Shown piece by piece: positions 1-7,607 of a stretch of DNA of 58,177 bases. The translations under genes and the position numbers were made by a program. Source of the DNA: an uncultured archaeon (GTDB lineage: Archaea > Nanobdellota > Nanobdellia > Woesearchaeales > CAIVOO01); contig CAIVED010000006.1 of assembly GCA_903904885.1 (NCBI GenBank), positions 1-58,177 on the forward strand, written 5' to 3'. The stretch's first letter is position 1. Each line of letters opens with the position of its first letter. The notes below the pieces were generated by a model. The model worked only from the letters and a program-made list of their open reading frames with translations, searched no databases and was not told the DNA's origin.

Positions 1-1
1 A

Positions 2-1573
2 TCCATGAGAAAGATGCTTCTTGCAACTGCAAAGGACATCAGAATCATAATCATAAAGCTCCTGGACAAGCTGCACAATATGCGGACCTTGGAGTATCTT
101 TCAAGGGAGCAGCAGATAAGAATCTCAAAGGAAGTTATGGGGATATACGCTCCTCTCGCCTACAGGCTTGGAATCCAGAGGGTCAAGAACCAGCTTGAGG
201 ATCTTGCTTTCAGGTACATTGAGCCTGAAAAATACAATGAGCTTAACAAAAAAGTAAAGGCCAAGATAAAGGAAAGGGAGAAGGACATAGAGCATCTAAG
301 AAAATTGCTGGAGAAGCTTCTGAGGAGCCAGGGGATAGCTGTAAAAGTCATTGGCAGGATAAAAACAGTCTACAGCATATACAGCAAGATGGTCAAAAAG
401 GATAGGTCATTTGACGAAATTTTTGATGTAATTGCACTAAGGGTTGTAACAGACACTGTTGAAAACTGCTACAGGATTCTGGGGGTAATACACAGCACAT
501 GGAAACCGATTCCAAGAAGATTCAAGGATTACATAGCGATGCCGAAGGTCAACATGTACCAGTCGCTTCATGATGTGGTAATAGGCCCTGAAAGCAAATT
601 AATTGAGATACAGATAAGGACAAAGGAGATGGATGACATTGCAGAGGAGGGAATCGCGGCACACTGGCAGTACAAGGACGTGGGCAAGGGAACTGTTTTT
701 GACAAGAAGCTTTCATGGCTGAGGCAGATAATGGACTGGCAGCAGGAATCGGGAACAGCCAAGGAATTTGTCGAATCGCTGGAAATTGATTTTTTCAAGG
801 ATGAGATTTACACATTCACCCCGAAAGGGGATGTCATAGAGCTTCCGAAAGGCTCAACGCCCCTTGATTTTGCCTATTCGGTTCACAGCGCACTGGGCGA
901 CCACTGCATGGGCGCAAAGGTCAACGGCACCTTTGTTTCGCTGAGGCACGAGCTTAATACAGGGGATGTTGTTGAGATAATAACCGCCAAGACCCAGAAC
1001 CCGAGCAGGAGCTGGCTTAACATAGCAAAAACATCAAAGGCTATCCAGAAAATAAAGAAATTCCTCCAGGAGCATGAGAAGATTCCTGCCAAGGCGCTGA
1101 AGGCAGTAAGCAAAGAAAAGCAGGAGCCGAAAACAGGGGGGATAATCCTGTGCGAAGAGGTAAAAAATCCGGAAATCAGGCTTGCCCACTGCTGCACGCC
1201 AAATCCCGGGGACAGGATAATCGGGATTGCCGCAAAGACAGGCATAGTGACTGTGCACAGGAAAGACTGCGAGATGATTGACAAGGCAGTAAAGAAAAGG
1301 GTTACTGTTGAATGGAGGCAGAGTTTCACAGAAGTCATAACTTTGAAAATAGAGGCCCTTGACCGGGTTGGATTGTTCGCAGATATTCTTAACAACATTT
1401 CAAGCATAGGGACTGCAATCCAGAGCGCAAATGCAAAGGTGCTTGGCAACAACATGGCTGAGGCAACTTTCAAGATAAAGGTAGACGACCTTGAGCATGT
1501 CAAGGAGCTTATCAACAGGATAAAAAAAATCCAGGATGTAAGAAAAATTTACATCGGTGCGTTGGGAATGTAG
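2..1573 (+). CDS. relA: RelA/SpoT-family (p)ppGpp synthetase/hydrolase, 5' end cut by window edge
   Basis: A long RSH enzyme that makes and/or degrades (p)ppGpp. The frame is open to the left edge, and the first visible residues (RKMLLATAKD) match the interior of the HD hydrolase domain, so the ATG at base 5 is not the start. Visible order: end of the HD domain with the conserved Asp in KLLDKLHNMRTL (residues 18-29), synthetase domain about 110-225 (GRIKTVYSIYSKM, DYIAMPKVNMYQSLHD, EIQIRTKEMD, AAHWQYK), TGS about 265-328, zinc-finger-like RLAHCCTPNPGDR about 392-425, and a C-terminal ACT domain about 440-522. The helical region between TGS and ZFD looks shorter than in bacterial SpoT. Long RSH proteins are typical of bacteria and rare in archaea. 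Whether both activities remain cannot be judged because the HD histidines lie outside the window. Confidence 0.93.
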   Translation, partial: SMRKMLLATAKDIRIIIIKLLDKLHNMRTLEYLSREQQIRISKEVMGIYAPLAYRLGIQRVKNQLEDLAFRYIEPEKYNELNKKVKAKIKEREKDIEHLRKLLEKLLRSQGIAVKVIGRIKTVYSIYSKMVKKDRSFDEIFDVIALRVVTDTVENCYRILGVIHSTWKPIPRRFKDYIAMPKVNMYQSLHDVVIGPESKLIEIQIRTKEMDDIAEEGIAAHWQYKDVGKGTVFDKKLSWLRQIMDWQQESGTAKEFVESLEIDFFKDEIYTFTPKGDVIELPKGSTPLDFAYSVHSALGDHCMGAKVNGTFVSLRHELNTGDVVEIITAKTQNPSRSWLNIAKTSKAIQKIKKFLQEHEKIPAKALKAVSKEKQEPKTGGIILCEEVKNPEIRLAHCCTPNPGDRIIGIAAKTGIVTVHRKDCEMIDKAVKKRVTVEWRQSFTEVITLKIEALDRVGLFADILNNISSIGTAIQSANAKVLGNNMAEATFKIKVDDLEHVKELINRIKKIQDVRKIYIGALGM

Positions 1574-1575
1574 CG

Positions 1576-1674
1576 AAAACCCGAACTATTCCTAGACTAA
1601 ATCGTTCAGGGTTTTCTGACTCAATCGCTAGAAAAACGAAGTTTTTCTGCGCACAGAAAACCATTAGGTTTTCT
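1576..1674. repeat. Three consecutive hairpins after relA, including a repeated double-hairpin module
   Basis: The relA-to-ORF gap holds three stem-loops. The first starts 2 bases after the relA stop: AAAACCCGAAC (1576-1586) pairs with GTTCAGGGTTTT (1604-1615) with one bulged A. The second is AGAAAAAC/GTTTTTCT (1630-1637 and 1641-1648) with a 3-base loop. After the 6-base spacer GCGCAC comes the third, AGAAAACC/GGTTTTCT (1655-1662 and 1667-1674), with a 4-base loop. The second and third match the layout of a module at 23496-23544. It may act as a transcription end, a structured RNA or a small palindromic repeat family. Confidence 0.6.
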
Positions 1675-1724
1675 TGTGTTTCTCGCCGAAGAGTTGGACT
1701 TTAAAACCCTCGAAAATTGAGTAG

Positions 1725-1985
1725 CTACTCCTTTTTCTTCTTCTCTTTTCTTAAATTGCTTTTGCTTTCAGAGCCCTCTGCAAAGCCCTCTTCCCAGTCG
1801 TCAATCTCATCCTCTTCAAGCTCCTCTTCCCTTCCTTCCTCAGAATAAACATTATCCTCTTTCTCGCCTTTTCTTATCTTGAGCTTTTCATCTTCATGGG
1901 AGCCTTCATGCTCCTCTTCCTCATCTTCCAGGCCGCTTTCCTTGGCAAGTTCATCTTCTTCATCCTTTATTTTCTTCTTTTTCAT
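1725..1985 (-). CDS. Small highly charged, acidic low-complexity protein
   Basis: An 86-residue protein made almost entirely of Glu, Asp, Lys and Ser, with basic ends (MKKKKIKDEE and RKEKKKKE) and an acidic middle. No fold, membrane segment or catalytic motif is visible and it is probably disordered. Its ATG overlaps the SerRS stop codon as ATGA (1982-1985), so translation is likely coupled to serS. It could be a tail cut off from a larger protein or a charged chaperone-like peptide. It may also be a chance reading frame in biased DNA. The coupling is the main argument that it is real. Confidence 0.5.
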   Translation of the reverse strand: MKKKKIKDEEDELAKESGLEDEEEEHEGSHEDEKLKIRKGEKEDNVYSEEGREEELEEDEIDDWEEGFAEGSESKSNLRKEKKKKE

Positions 1986-3268
1986 TTTCCCTCTTTTTTT
2001 CCAATAAGCTTTTTCCCGTTCATGTAAGGAATCAGGACATCAGGCATCTTTATTGTGCCGTCCTTCTGCTGGAAATTCTCCAGGAATGCCACAAGCGCCC
2101 TGGATGTTGCAACGCAGGTGCTGTTCAGCGTGTGAACGAGCCTGTTGCCGTCCTTTGCCTTGTATTTTATGTTCAGCCTGTTGGCCTGGTATGTGGTGCA
2201 GTTTGAGCAGGAAACAACTTCCCGGAATGTGTTCTGGACAGGCATCCAGACCTCCACATCATATTTTTTTGCAGCCACAATTCCTATATCCCCTGTGCAG
2301 ATGCTGATTGTCCTGAAATGGAACCCGAGAGATTCAAATAGTTCCTCTGCATTTTTTCTCAGTTCCTCATGGAACTTCCAGGAGTCTTCCGGCTTGCAGA
2401 TTATTATCTGCTCAATCTTGTTGAACTGATGCACCCTGAAAATGCCCTTTGTGTCTTTGCCGTGAGAGCCTGCCTCTTTTCTGAAGTTTGTGCTGAAACC
2501 TGCCATTTTTATCGGCAGCTTTGTCTCGTCCAGAACCTCATCCATCCACATGGATGTGAGCGGATGCTCGGATGTGGCTATTAAGTATAAATCTTCTCCT
2601 TCAATCTTGTAGAGCATCTCCTCAAAATCTGCCAGTGAAGTTACACCTTCATAGGCTTTCCGGTTAATCATAAAAGGCGGGATAACAATTGTGTAGCCCT
2701 TTTTGTTCATGAAGTCAATCGCGTATTTTGTTATTGCCATCTCCAGCAATGCAAGGTCTCCTTTCAGGAAGTACCATCTTGCGCCAGAGATTTTTGCTGC
2801 CCTTTCCAGGTCAACCCATTCGTTCTGCTCTGCCAGATCAGCATGGGATTTAAGCTCAAATTTAAATGCCGGTTTCTTGCCGAATGTTTTTACAGTCACG
2901 TTGTCTTCTGAGTCCTTTCCTTTCGGAACTGATTCATGGAGAATGTTCGGAAGCCGCATCAGGTAATATTTTATTTTATCTTCCCTTTCTGCAACTTCTT
3001 TTTCAATCTGCTCAATTTTTTTCGGTATTTCCTGGGCTTCCCTGATTATTTTATCAGCATCTTTTTTCTCTTTTTTGAGCTTGTTAATTTCCATTGATAG
3101 CGCGTTTCTTTTGCTTCTCAGTTCATCAGCTTCGCCCTTCAGCTTTCTCCATTCATTGTCAAGCTTCAGGACCTCATCCAGCCATCCCAGTTTCTCAGAA
3201 TCGCCTCTCTTCTGGAGGTCTTTTTTTACAATTTCAGGATTCTCCCGTATGATTTTTATTTCCAGCAT
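1982..3268 (-). CDS. serS: Seryl-tRNA synthetase, bacterial-type
   Basis: Charges tRNA-Ser with serine in the cytoplasm. From the ATG at 3268 the protein is 428 residues, the usual bacterial-type length. The reading frame continues upstream but would run through the oppositely oriented FKBP gene, and the product clearly begins MLEIKIIRENPEIVKKDL. The N-terminal antiparallel coiled coil that grips the long variable arm covers roughly residues 25-105. Class II motifs follow: motif 2 around FRKEAGSHGKDTKGIFR and motif 3 around NSTCVATSRALVAFLEN. A cognate tRNA-Ser(GCU) lies at 7315-7425. The stop overlaps the next ORF as ATGA. Confidence 0.95.
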   Translation of the reverse strand: MLEIKIIRENPEIVKKDLQKRGDSEKLGWLDEVLKLDNEWRKLKGEADELRSKRNALSMEINKLKKEKKDADKIIREAQEIPKKIEQIEKEVAEREDKIKYYLMRLPNILHESVPKGKDSEDNVTVKTFGKKPAFKFELKSHADLAEQNEWVDLERAAKISGARWYFLKGDLALLEMAITKYAIDFMNKKGYTIVIPPFMINRKAYEGVTSLADFEEMLYKIEGEDLYLIATSEHPLTSMWMDEVLDETKLPIKMAGFSTNFRKEAGSHGKDTKGIFRVHQFNKIEQIIICKPEDSWKFHEELRKNAEELFESLGFHFRTISICTGDIGIVAAKKYDVEVWMPVQNTFREVVSCSNCTTYQANRLNIKYKAKDGNRLVHTLNSTCVATSRALVAFLENFQQKDGTIKMPDVLIPYMNGKKLIGKKEGK

Positions 3269-3415
3269 GGGAATTAAATTGCTATTTGGGTATTTAAAGG
3301 TTTTTGTATATTTTACCAAAACCCTTTTAAAACAATATACTTTTTGCTGCCCCAAATCGTTCAAATAAGAGTTCTTATTTTTACGGTTATATCTTACAAA
3401 TAACTGGGTGATAAA

Positions 3416-3847
3416 ATGGCAGTCAAGAAAGGAGACAAGGTAAAGGTTGACTATACTGGGACATTTGAGGACGGCACTGTTTTTGATGCCTCGGAGAAGC
3501 ACGGCCAGCCATTGGAGTTTGAGGTAGGCGCAGGCCAGATGATTGAGGGTTTTGACAAGGCAGTTGTAGGCATGAAAAAGGGCGAAGAGAAGGAGATATC
3601 CATCAAGCCGGAAGAGGCCTACGGAGTTCACAGGCCGGAACTGATGAAGAAAGTCCCGAAAGAGGCTATCAAGGGAATGGACCAGGAGCCGAAGCCGGGA
3701 ATGATGCTTGGCTTGGCTGCGCCTGATGGCAGGCAGTTTGCAGTCAAGATTGCGGCTGTCAGCGAAAAGGAAATAACACTCGACTTGAACCATCCTCTTG
3801 CAGGGAAAACGCTGAAGTTTAAGATTAAGGTTGTGGATGTTTCTTAG
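3416..3847 (+). CDS. FKBP-type peptidyl-prolyl cis-trans isomerase (SlyD-like)
   Basis: A 143-residue folding helper that isomerises prolyl bonds. The FKBP half-domains are VKVDYTGTFEDGTVFDAS with GQMIEGFDKAVVGMKKGE at the N-terminus and LDLNHPLAGKTLKFKIKV at the C-terminus. Between them, about residues 70-125, is the insert-in-flap chaperone domain typical of archaeal short FKBPs and SlyD. There is no signal peptide, so it acts in the cytoplasm. A TATA-like stretch (ggttatatctta) lies about 25-30 bases before the ATG. It diverges from serS. Confidence 0.95.
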   Translation: MAVKKGDKVKVDYTGTFEDGTVFDASEKHGQPLEFEVGAGQMIEGFDKAVVGMKKGEEKEISIKPEEAYGVHRPELMKKVPKEAIKGMDQEPKPGMMLGLAAPDGRQFAVKIAAVSEKEITLDLNHPLAGKTLKFKIKVVDVS

Positions 3848-3874
3848 GTTTTTTATTTTCTTTAATTAAAATCC

Positions 3875-4037
3875 CGGTTGCTGGTTCTTGCATTACCCTT
3901 GCTGTTTTTCTGGCTTCTTCTGCCCGAGTGCCATGCAAGAAAATAATATTAACTGCTGAAAGCAGGTTAGTGCAGTTCTGGCAATGAGGGCAAACAGAAA
4001 AAACAAGGTTCAGGGTAAGAACTGCGTAAAATAACCG
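3875..4037. ncRNA. Candidate structured RNA element, copy A
   Basis: The 229-base gap after the FKBP gene contains nested complementary segments in perfect order. CGGTT 3875-3879 pairs with AACCG 4033-4037; GTTCTT 3884-3889 with AAGAAC 4017-4022; ACCCT 3895-3899 with AGGGT 4012-4016; CTGTTT 3902-3907 with AAACAG 3992-3997; GCCC 3922-3925 with GGGC 3988-3991; TGCCA 3929-3933 with TGGCA 3979-3983; AACTGC 3951-3956 with GCAGTT 3972-3977. This predicts one long branched hairpin. Its left half is clearly related to the copy at 23401-23640. The transcribed strand is unknown. It does not match tRNA, SRP, RNase P or C/D-box patterns that I can recognise; a MITE-like repeat remains possible. Confidence 0.55.
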
Positions 4038-4076
4038 TTTTTGTTTAAAGAAAGTGTGCTAAGAAAATAATTAATC

Positions 4077-5888
4077 TTACTCAACAACCCTGACCTTCTC
4101 CCCGTAATTCAATGCATTCAGAATTGTCTTGCCGATTTGGTTGTTGTTTTTTATCCTGATTTCGCCTTTCTTGCCGACGTTTACAGTCAGCAGGTATTCT
4201 TTTCCGATCATTATGTCCAGGTTCCTGCCAAAATATCTCCCGTCAACAAAAAGGATTATGCTGTTTCCCCTCTGGTCCATCTGGTAATGAACATCCTTTC
4301 TTTGCTTTTCCTCCCGCTCTCCAAGAGCTCTGACGTCAATGCCGATGCCAAGCTGCTCTTCAAGCTTGTTTATGTTCTTGCCCTCTTTTCCGATTATCCC
4401 GGCAATTGCCTTGTCCGGGACATAGACCGCAACCTTGTTTTCTGAAACAAATTCAACATTTACATCTTCTGCGTATCTCTGGAACTCGCGGACAATCTGC
4501 TTTTTTGCCAGTTCTTTCAAGGGAGTTTCAACAGCGCCCTGAACAGGAATCACCACGGTTTCCTCGCCGTAGCTGTAAATCTCGAATTCCGGCTTTCCGT
4601 CCTCAAAATCAGAGACAACCACAATCGGCCTTGCAAGGTCGCTTTCGGTCATTCCCGAAGGAACCTTGACCTCCATAATAACATTGAACACCTTTTCAAC
4701 GCCTCCGTTTTTGATGAATACGACCGTGTCCATAATGTGCGGAATAACTCCCAGTTCAATCCTGCCGAGGAATCTCTGGATGGCATCAATCGGCTTTGTT
4801 GCATGAATAACCCCGACCATTCCAACCCCGGACAACCTCAAGTCAGAAAACAGCCTGAAGTCCTCTGTGTTTCTCATTTCATCAAATATTGTATAATCCG
4901 GGCGTGAAAGAAGTAAAATGTCATGTATTTCCTGAGAGCTTCCGTGGGAAATCGAAAGCTGTGTGATGCTGTCCGGCAAGACCAAGTCCCTCGGGGCCTC
5001 AACTGTCTTGACAATCTTGTTCATATTGGCATAATGTTCAGCAAGCGCCTGAGCAAATGTGGATTTGCCCATTCCAGGAGCTCCTGCAATCAAAACCCCC
5101 TCTGCCTGGTCTTCAATCCTTTTTTTCAGCTTGTCAGAAAGTTTATAATCCTCAAGATTCAATTTTTTGACCGGTCTCACAGCAGTTATCTCCCAGCCGT
5201 CTGAGAATGGAGGTCGGGTTATAACTGTCCTATAACGCCCAAGCTGGACAATTGTGGAGCCCGGCCTGTCAATTTCTATGAAGCTGTCCCGCCTAGAGTT
5301 TGCTTCTTCAATTATTTCTTTTGCAATTTCCTTTACTTCGTCATGCTTCAGTTTTTCATTGTTTATCTTGACAAAATCCCACTCCCCGGGCTTTCCCTTC
5401 TTTGCAAAGGGCTCAACATTCTCTCTCAGATGAACACTCATGGTGTTGCTGTCAAAATAGCTTTCAAGCCGGATTTTCCTGGGTTTAATCTCAAGCTCTA
5501 TGAAAATCAGGGACATACCCTTTGCCTCGGCAACCTTTGCCTGCACCTTGTCCGCGGTTATCAAAGTGCCCTCGTTTTCATAGGCAAAATCGCGGATCAT
5601 GGCGTCTACTTCGCCCATTCTCGCGTATTTTATCTCAGAAGCCCTGGGCCTTGTGCCTGCAAATTCAACCTTAAAATCGAATTTCTTTGAAAGCTCCTTT
5701 ATTTTCTTGATTTCATCAAGCCCGAAGTAGCCAACGGTCTTGTTCAGGTTTGCCTGATGCTCCAGTTCTGCGAGAATTGCTTCATGGATTATTACAGTCT
5801 CAGGAACAATCTCCTTTTTCTCAATCTTCCTGGAGACAATTCCCTCGATTATTACAGATGTGTCCGGAACAAGCTTTTCTATTTTCAT
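4077..5888 (-). CDS. PIN domain-ATPase-KH protein (PINA family)
   Basis: A 603-residue archaeal protein with an N-terminal PIN nuclease-like domain (acidic residues D9 in PDTSVII, E41, D95, D113), a VirB11/PilT-type secretion-like ATPase (Walker A GAPGMGKS at 269-276, Walker B TIFDEMRN with D336/E337), and a C-terminal KH domain around 485-535 carrying the GKEGKN loop. Related crenarchaeal PINA proteins form hexamers and act at Holliday junctions; that role is taken from the family. The start overlaps the upstream gene as ATGA (5885-5888), so the two are probably translated together. Confidence 0.88.
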   Translation of the reverse strand: MKIEKLVPDTSVIIEGIVSRKIEKKEIVPETVIIHEAILAELEHQANLNKTVGYFGLDEIKKIKELSKKFDFKVEFAGTRPRASEIKYARMGEVDAMIRDFAYENEGTLITADKVQAKVAEAKGMSLIFIELEIKPRKIRLESYFDSNTMSVHLRENVEPFAKKGKPGEWDFVKINNEKLKHDEVKEIAKEIIEEANSRRDSFIEIDRPGSTIVQLGRYRTVITRPPFSDGWEITAVRPVKKLNLEDYKLSDKLKKRIEDQAEGVLIAGAPGMGKSTFAQALAEHYANMNKIVKTVEAPRDLVLPDSITQLSISHGSSQEIHDILLLSRPDYTIFDEMRNTEDFRLFSDLRLSGVGMVGVIHATKPIDAIQRFLGRIELGVIPHIMDTVVFIKNGGVEKVFNVIMEVKVPSGMTESDLARPIVVVSDFEDGKPEFEIYSYGEETVVIPVQGAVETPLKELAKKQIVREFQRYAEDVNVEFVSENKVAVYVPDKAIAGIIGKEGKNINKLEEQLGIGIDVRALGEREEKQRKDVHYQMDQRGNSIILFVDGRYFGRNLDIMIGKEYLLTVNVGKKGEIRIKNNNQIGKTILNALNYGEKVRVVE

Positions 5889-6376
5889 GCTGCTAATGCG
5901 TAATCAGCCTTTTTTTCTTCGAAATTCTTCCTGTTCACAATATTACGAGAAAGAGTTATAAAACTTTGCATGGCGGTATAGATTTTGCTGTAAACCTGGT
6001 TGAGGTCGGATATGAACTCTCTTTTGTCCCTTATGGGATTTTCAAGGTAATGCGCAACCATCCCCCGATAGCCTATTGCCAGTTTTTCTATATCCCCTAT
6101 CAGCTTTAATTGATCGTCAAGCGAACTAACAATTAGTGGAAATTTCTTGAATGCGATTTTCTGTTCGATAATTGCTGAGGAAAGCCTCGCAAGAAAGCTT
6201 GCAATAATCTTGGCGCTTCCGTTTTCAAGTTTATCTTGTATCTCATTCAGGGCACCAATTGTCTGGTAATTCCCCAAAACCTGAATAATCTCCAGGAGCC
6301 TTGCAAATGCATTTTGTTTTGCAGTTTCATACCTCTGCAGCTTTTCCATCTCTTTAGTTAAGTTGTCTATGCTCAT
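5885..6376 (-). CDS. Helical protein of unknown function in PIN-ATPase operon
   Basis: A 163-residue, almost all-helical protein with no membrane segment and no motif that I recognise. It ends in an ATGA overlap with the PIN-ATPase gene and begins right after the stop of the membrane-protein gene (6377), so the three form one tightly packed leftward operon. Helical bundles of this length often serve as partners or adaptors, but no function can be assigned from sequence. Confidence 0.7.
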   Translation of the reverse strand: MSIDNLTKEMEKLQRYETAKQNAFARLLEIIQVLGNYQTIGALNEIQDKLENGSAKIIASFLARLSSAIIEQKIAFKKFPLIVSSLDDQLKLIGDIEKLAIGYRGMVAHYLENPIRDKREFISDLNQVYSKIYTAMQSFITLSRNIVNRKNFEEKKADYALAA

Positions 6377-7024
6377 TTATTCCCTTCCTAGCAGGTCAGC
6401 TGTGCATGCTCCGATTATCGCAAGCAATGTTGTTGTTGAAACCTGCTTAAACCCCTCTTCAAATGACTGTCCGAATGTGGGCACGAAAAACCAAAGGACA
6501 ATCATGGACATCGCCACTGAAACAATGAAAAGCAATACCAGCCTTACCGGCAGGAGAACAATGATTTTTGGGTCTTTTATTTTCCTGAATCCCGTTGCAT
6601 AAAGGAAAAGCGCTCCCACCAGAAGCGAAAGGATGAAAAGCATCACTGCCTTGAAAAATGTTATCTGGTCCGCAACCTCAATCCCGTACAAAAAAGTGTA
6701 ATGGGCAACAGAGCCGAAAAGCGCTCCGATGGAGCCCCTTGCAAGGTCCTTGTAGGTAACTGCCCTGAGAGGATGCGGGGCAACTTCTTTCTTTACCTGG
6801 CTTTCGAGCCTCTCGAGCTTCTCAAGCTCGGAAATCTCCTTTTCTGCTTCTTTTTCAACAGTTTTTTCCTCAGCCAGTTCCTCTTCCCCAAGTTCTTCTA
6901 CTTTCTCTTCCTCTTTTTCGACTTTTTTCTGCTCTTTTAGGAGAACATCCAGTTTCTTGTTTATGTCTGACAGGCTTGTCTTTTTAGAAATAGCCACTGC
7001 CTTTTTCGCCTTCTTTTTCGCCAT
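6377..7024 (-). CDS. Membrane protein with charged coiled N-terminus (DUF2391-like)
   Basis: From the ATG at 7024 this gives 215 residues. A Lys/Glu-rich, coiled-coil-like N-terminus of about 75 residues (MAKKKAKKAVAISKK onward) precedes four or five hydrophobic segments (near FFKAVMLFILSLLVGALFL, VLLPVRLVLLFIVSVAMSM, TTTLLAIIGACTADLLG). The pattern TYKDLARGSIGALFGSVAHY resembles the DUF2391 membrane family. The ATG at 7066 is rejected because a TATA box (TTTATAAATA, about 7049-7060) lies between it and 7024, which places the transcript start near 7028. First gene of the PIN-ATPase operon. Function unknown. Confidence 0.72.
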   Translation of the reverse strand: MAKKKAKKAVAISKKTSLSDINKKLDVLLKEQKKVEKEEEKVEELGEEELAEEKTVEKEAEKEISELEKLERLESQVKKEVAPHPLRAVTYKDLARGSIGALFGSVAHYTFLYGIEVADQITFFKAVMLFILSLLVGALFLYATGFRKIKDPKIIVLLPVRLVLLFIVSVAMSMIVLWFFVPTFGQSFEEGFKQVSTTTLLAIIGACTADLLGRE

Positions 7025-7115
7025 ATCCGGGAATAATCTGATAATGATATTTATAAAACTATCCACTAATTCCGGCCTGACAATTTAAAAACAGGGCGTG
7101 ATTCTTTTGGCAAAT

Positions 7116-7189
7116 GGGCCTGTAGTTTAGCCTGGCAGAATACTGCCTTCGCAAGGCAGGGGTCGCGGGTTCAAATCCCGCCGGGTCCA
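7116..7189 (+). tRNA. tRNA-Ala (anticodon CGC)
   Basis: A 74-base cloverleaf: acceptor GGGCCTG with CGGGTCC, anticodon stem CTGCC/GGCAG with loop TTCGCAA (anticodon CGC, codon GCG), T-arm GCGGG-TTCAAAT-CCCGC. The third acceptor pair is G3:U70, the alanine identity element. Discriminator A; CCA is not encoded and there is no intron. Confidence 0.95.
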
Positions 7190-7220
7190 ATTTGATTTTG
7201 GCATGATTTTTACGTTGTAG

Positions 7221-7289
7221 AAACAATTGGCATTGGAGCCGGCGGACCAGCAAATCGCAATTTGCGCTGCCCGCCGGGTCCAGTTGTTT
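7221..7289. other. Long imperfect hairpin between tRNA genes
   Basis: AAACAATTGG (7221-7230) can pair with CCAGTTGTTT (7280-7289). Inside it GGCGG pairs with CCGCC, CAG with CTG, and CAAAT with ATTTG around a cgca loop. The right arm repeats 13 bases of the tRNA-Ala 3' end (CCCGCCGGGTCCA), so it may derive from a tRNA remnant. It could be a terminator or a small structured RNA; no promoter is evident. Confidence 0.4.
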
Positions 7290-7314
7290 TCTTTCCAAAT
7301 CATAGAATAAAAAG

Positions 7315-7425
7315 CGTCGGGACCGGGATTTGAACCCGGAAATCCTTGCGGAAACAGACTCTCAGCACTGCTCGCTAAAACCGCATGTAGCAGGCCTGCG
7401 CAGTACCAGGTTGTGCCATCCCGAC
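7315..7425 (-). tRNA. tRNA-Ser (anticodon GCT) with a 27-base intron
   Basis: The acceptor GTCGGGA pairs fully with TCCCGAC, with discriminator G as in archaeal tRNA-Ser. The anticodon stem is CAGGC/GTCTG, the anticodon is GCT (7391-7389), and the intron occupies 7387-7361, the canonical 37/38 site, with the splice helix on both sides. The long variable arm (TTTCCGCAAGGATTT, containing TCC-GCAA-GGA) is class II. The mature length of 84 bases is normal for Ser. Confidence 0.92.
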
Positions 7426-7505
7426 ATAGGAATCCAGAGATAAAATGATGCTATTTAAACATTTGCCAAACTTTTATAAATTAACCAAATTTCTTTAAAA
7501 ACCAT

Positions 7506-7580
7506 AGCGGGGTAGAGCAGCTAGGAGTGCTCGCAGGGCTCATAACCCTGAGGTCGCTGGTTCAAATCCAGCCCCCGCTA
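7506..7580 (+). tRNA. Initiator tRNA-Met (anticodon CAT)
   Basis: A 75-base tRNA with acceptor AGCGGGG/CCCCGCT. The A1:U72 pair and the three consecutive G:C pairs of the anticodon stem (CAGGG/CCCTG around loop CTCATAA) mark the initiator. T-arm GCTGG-TTCAAAT-CCAGC, discriminator A. A TATA-like stretch lies about 30 bases upstream. Confidence 0.95.
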
Positions 7581-7607
7581 TTTTATTTTCTAAGAATAAA
7601 CCGAAAC

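Noticed and set aside
883-1515. 210-residue reading frame antisense to relA
   Set aside because: Shadow of the relA coding sequence; its composition reflects reversed codons and it has no motif.
3269-3793. N-terminal extension of the serS reading frame by 175 residues
   Set aside because: It runs antisense through the FKBP gene and its sequence is not synthetase-like; the real protein begins MLEIKIIRENPE at 3268.
3875-4037. Copy A element as SRP RNA, RNase P RNA or a riboswitch of known class
   Set aside because: Conserved cores of those RNAs are not visible and the length is wrong for RNase P; it is not placed before a gene start as a riboswitch would be.
7176-7289. Repeated tRNA-Ala 3' end as an attachment site of an integrated element
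   Set aside because: Only about 90 bases separate the copies, there is no integrase, and the second copy is explained as one arm of a hairpin.
7059-7298. 79-residue leftward frame across tRNA-Ala and the hairpin
   Set aside because: It covers a tRNA gene and a structured region; no protein features.
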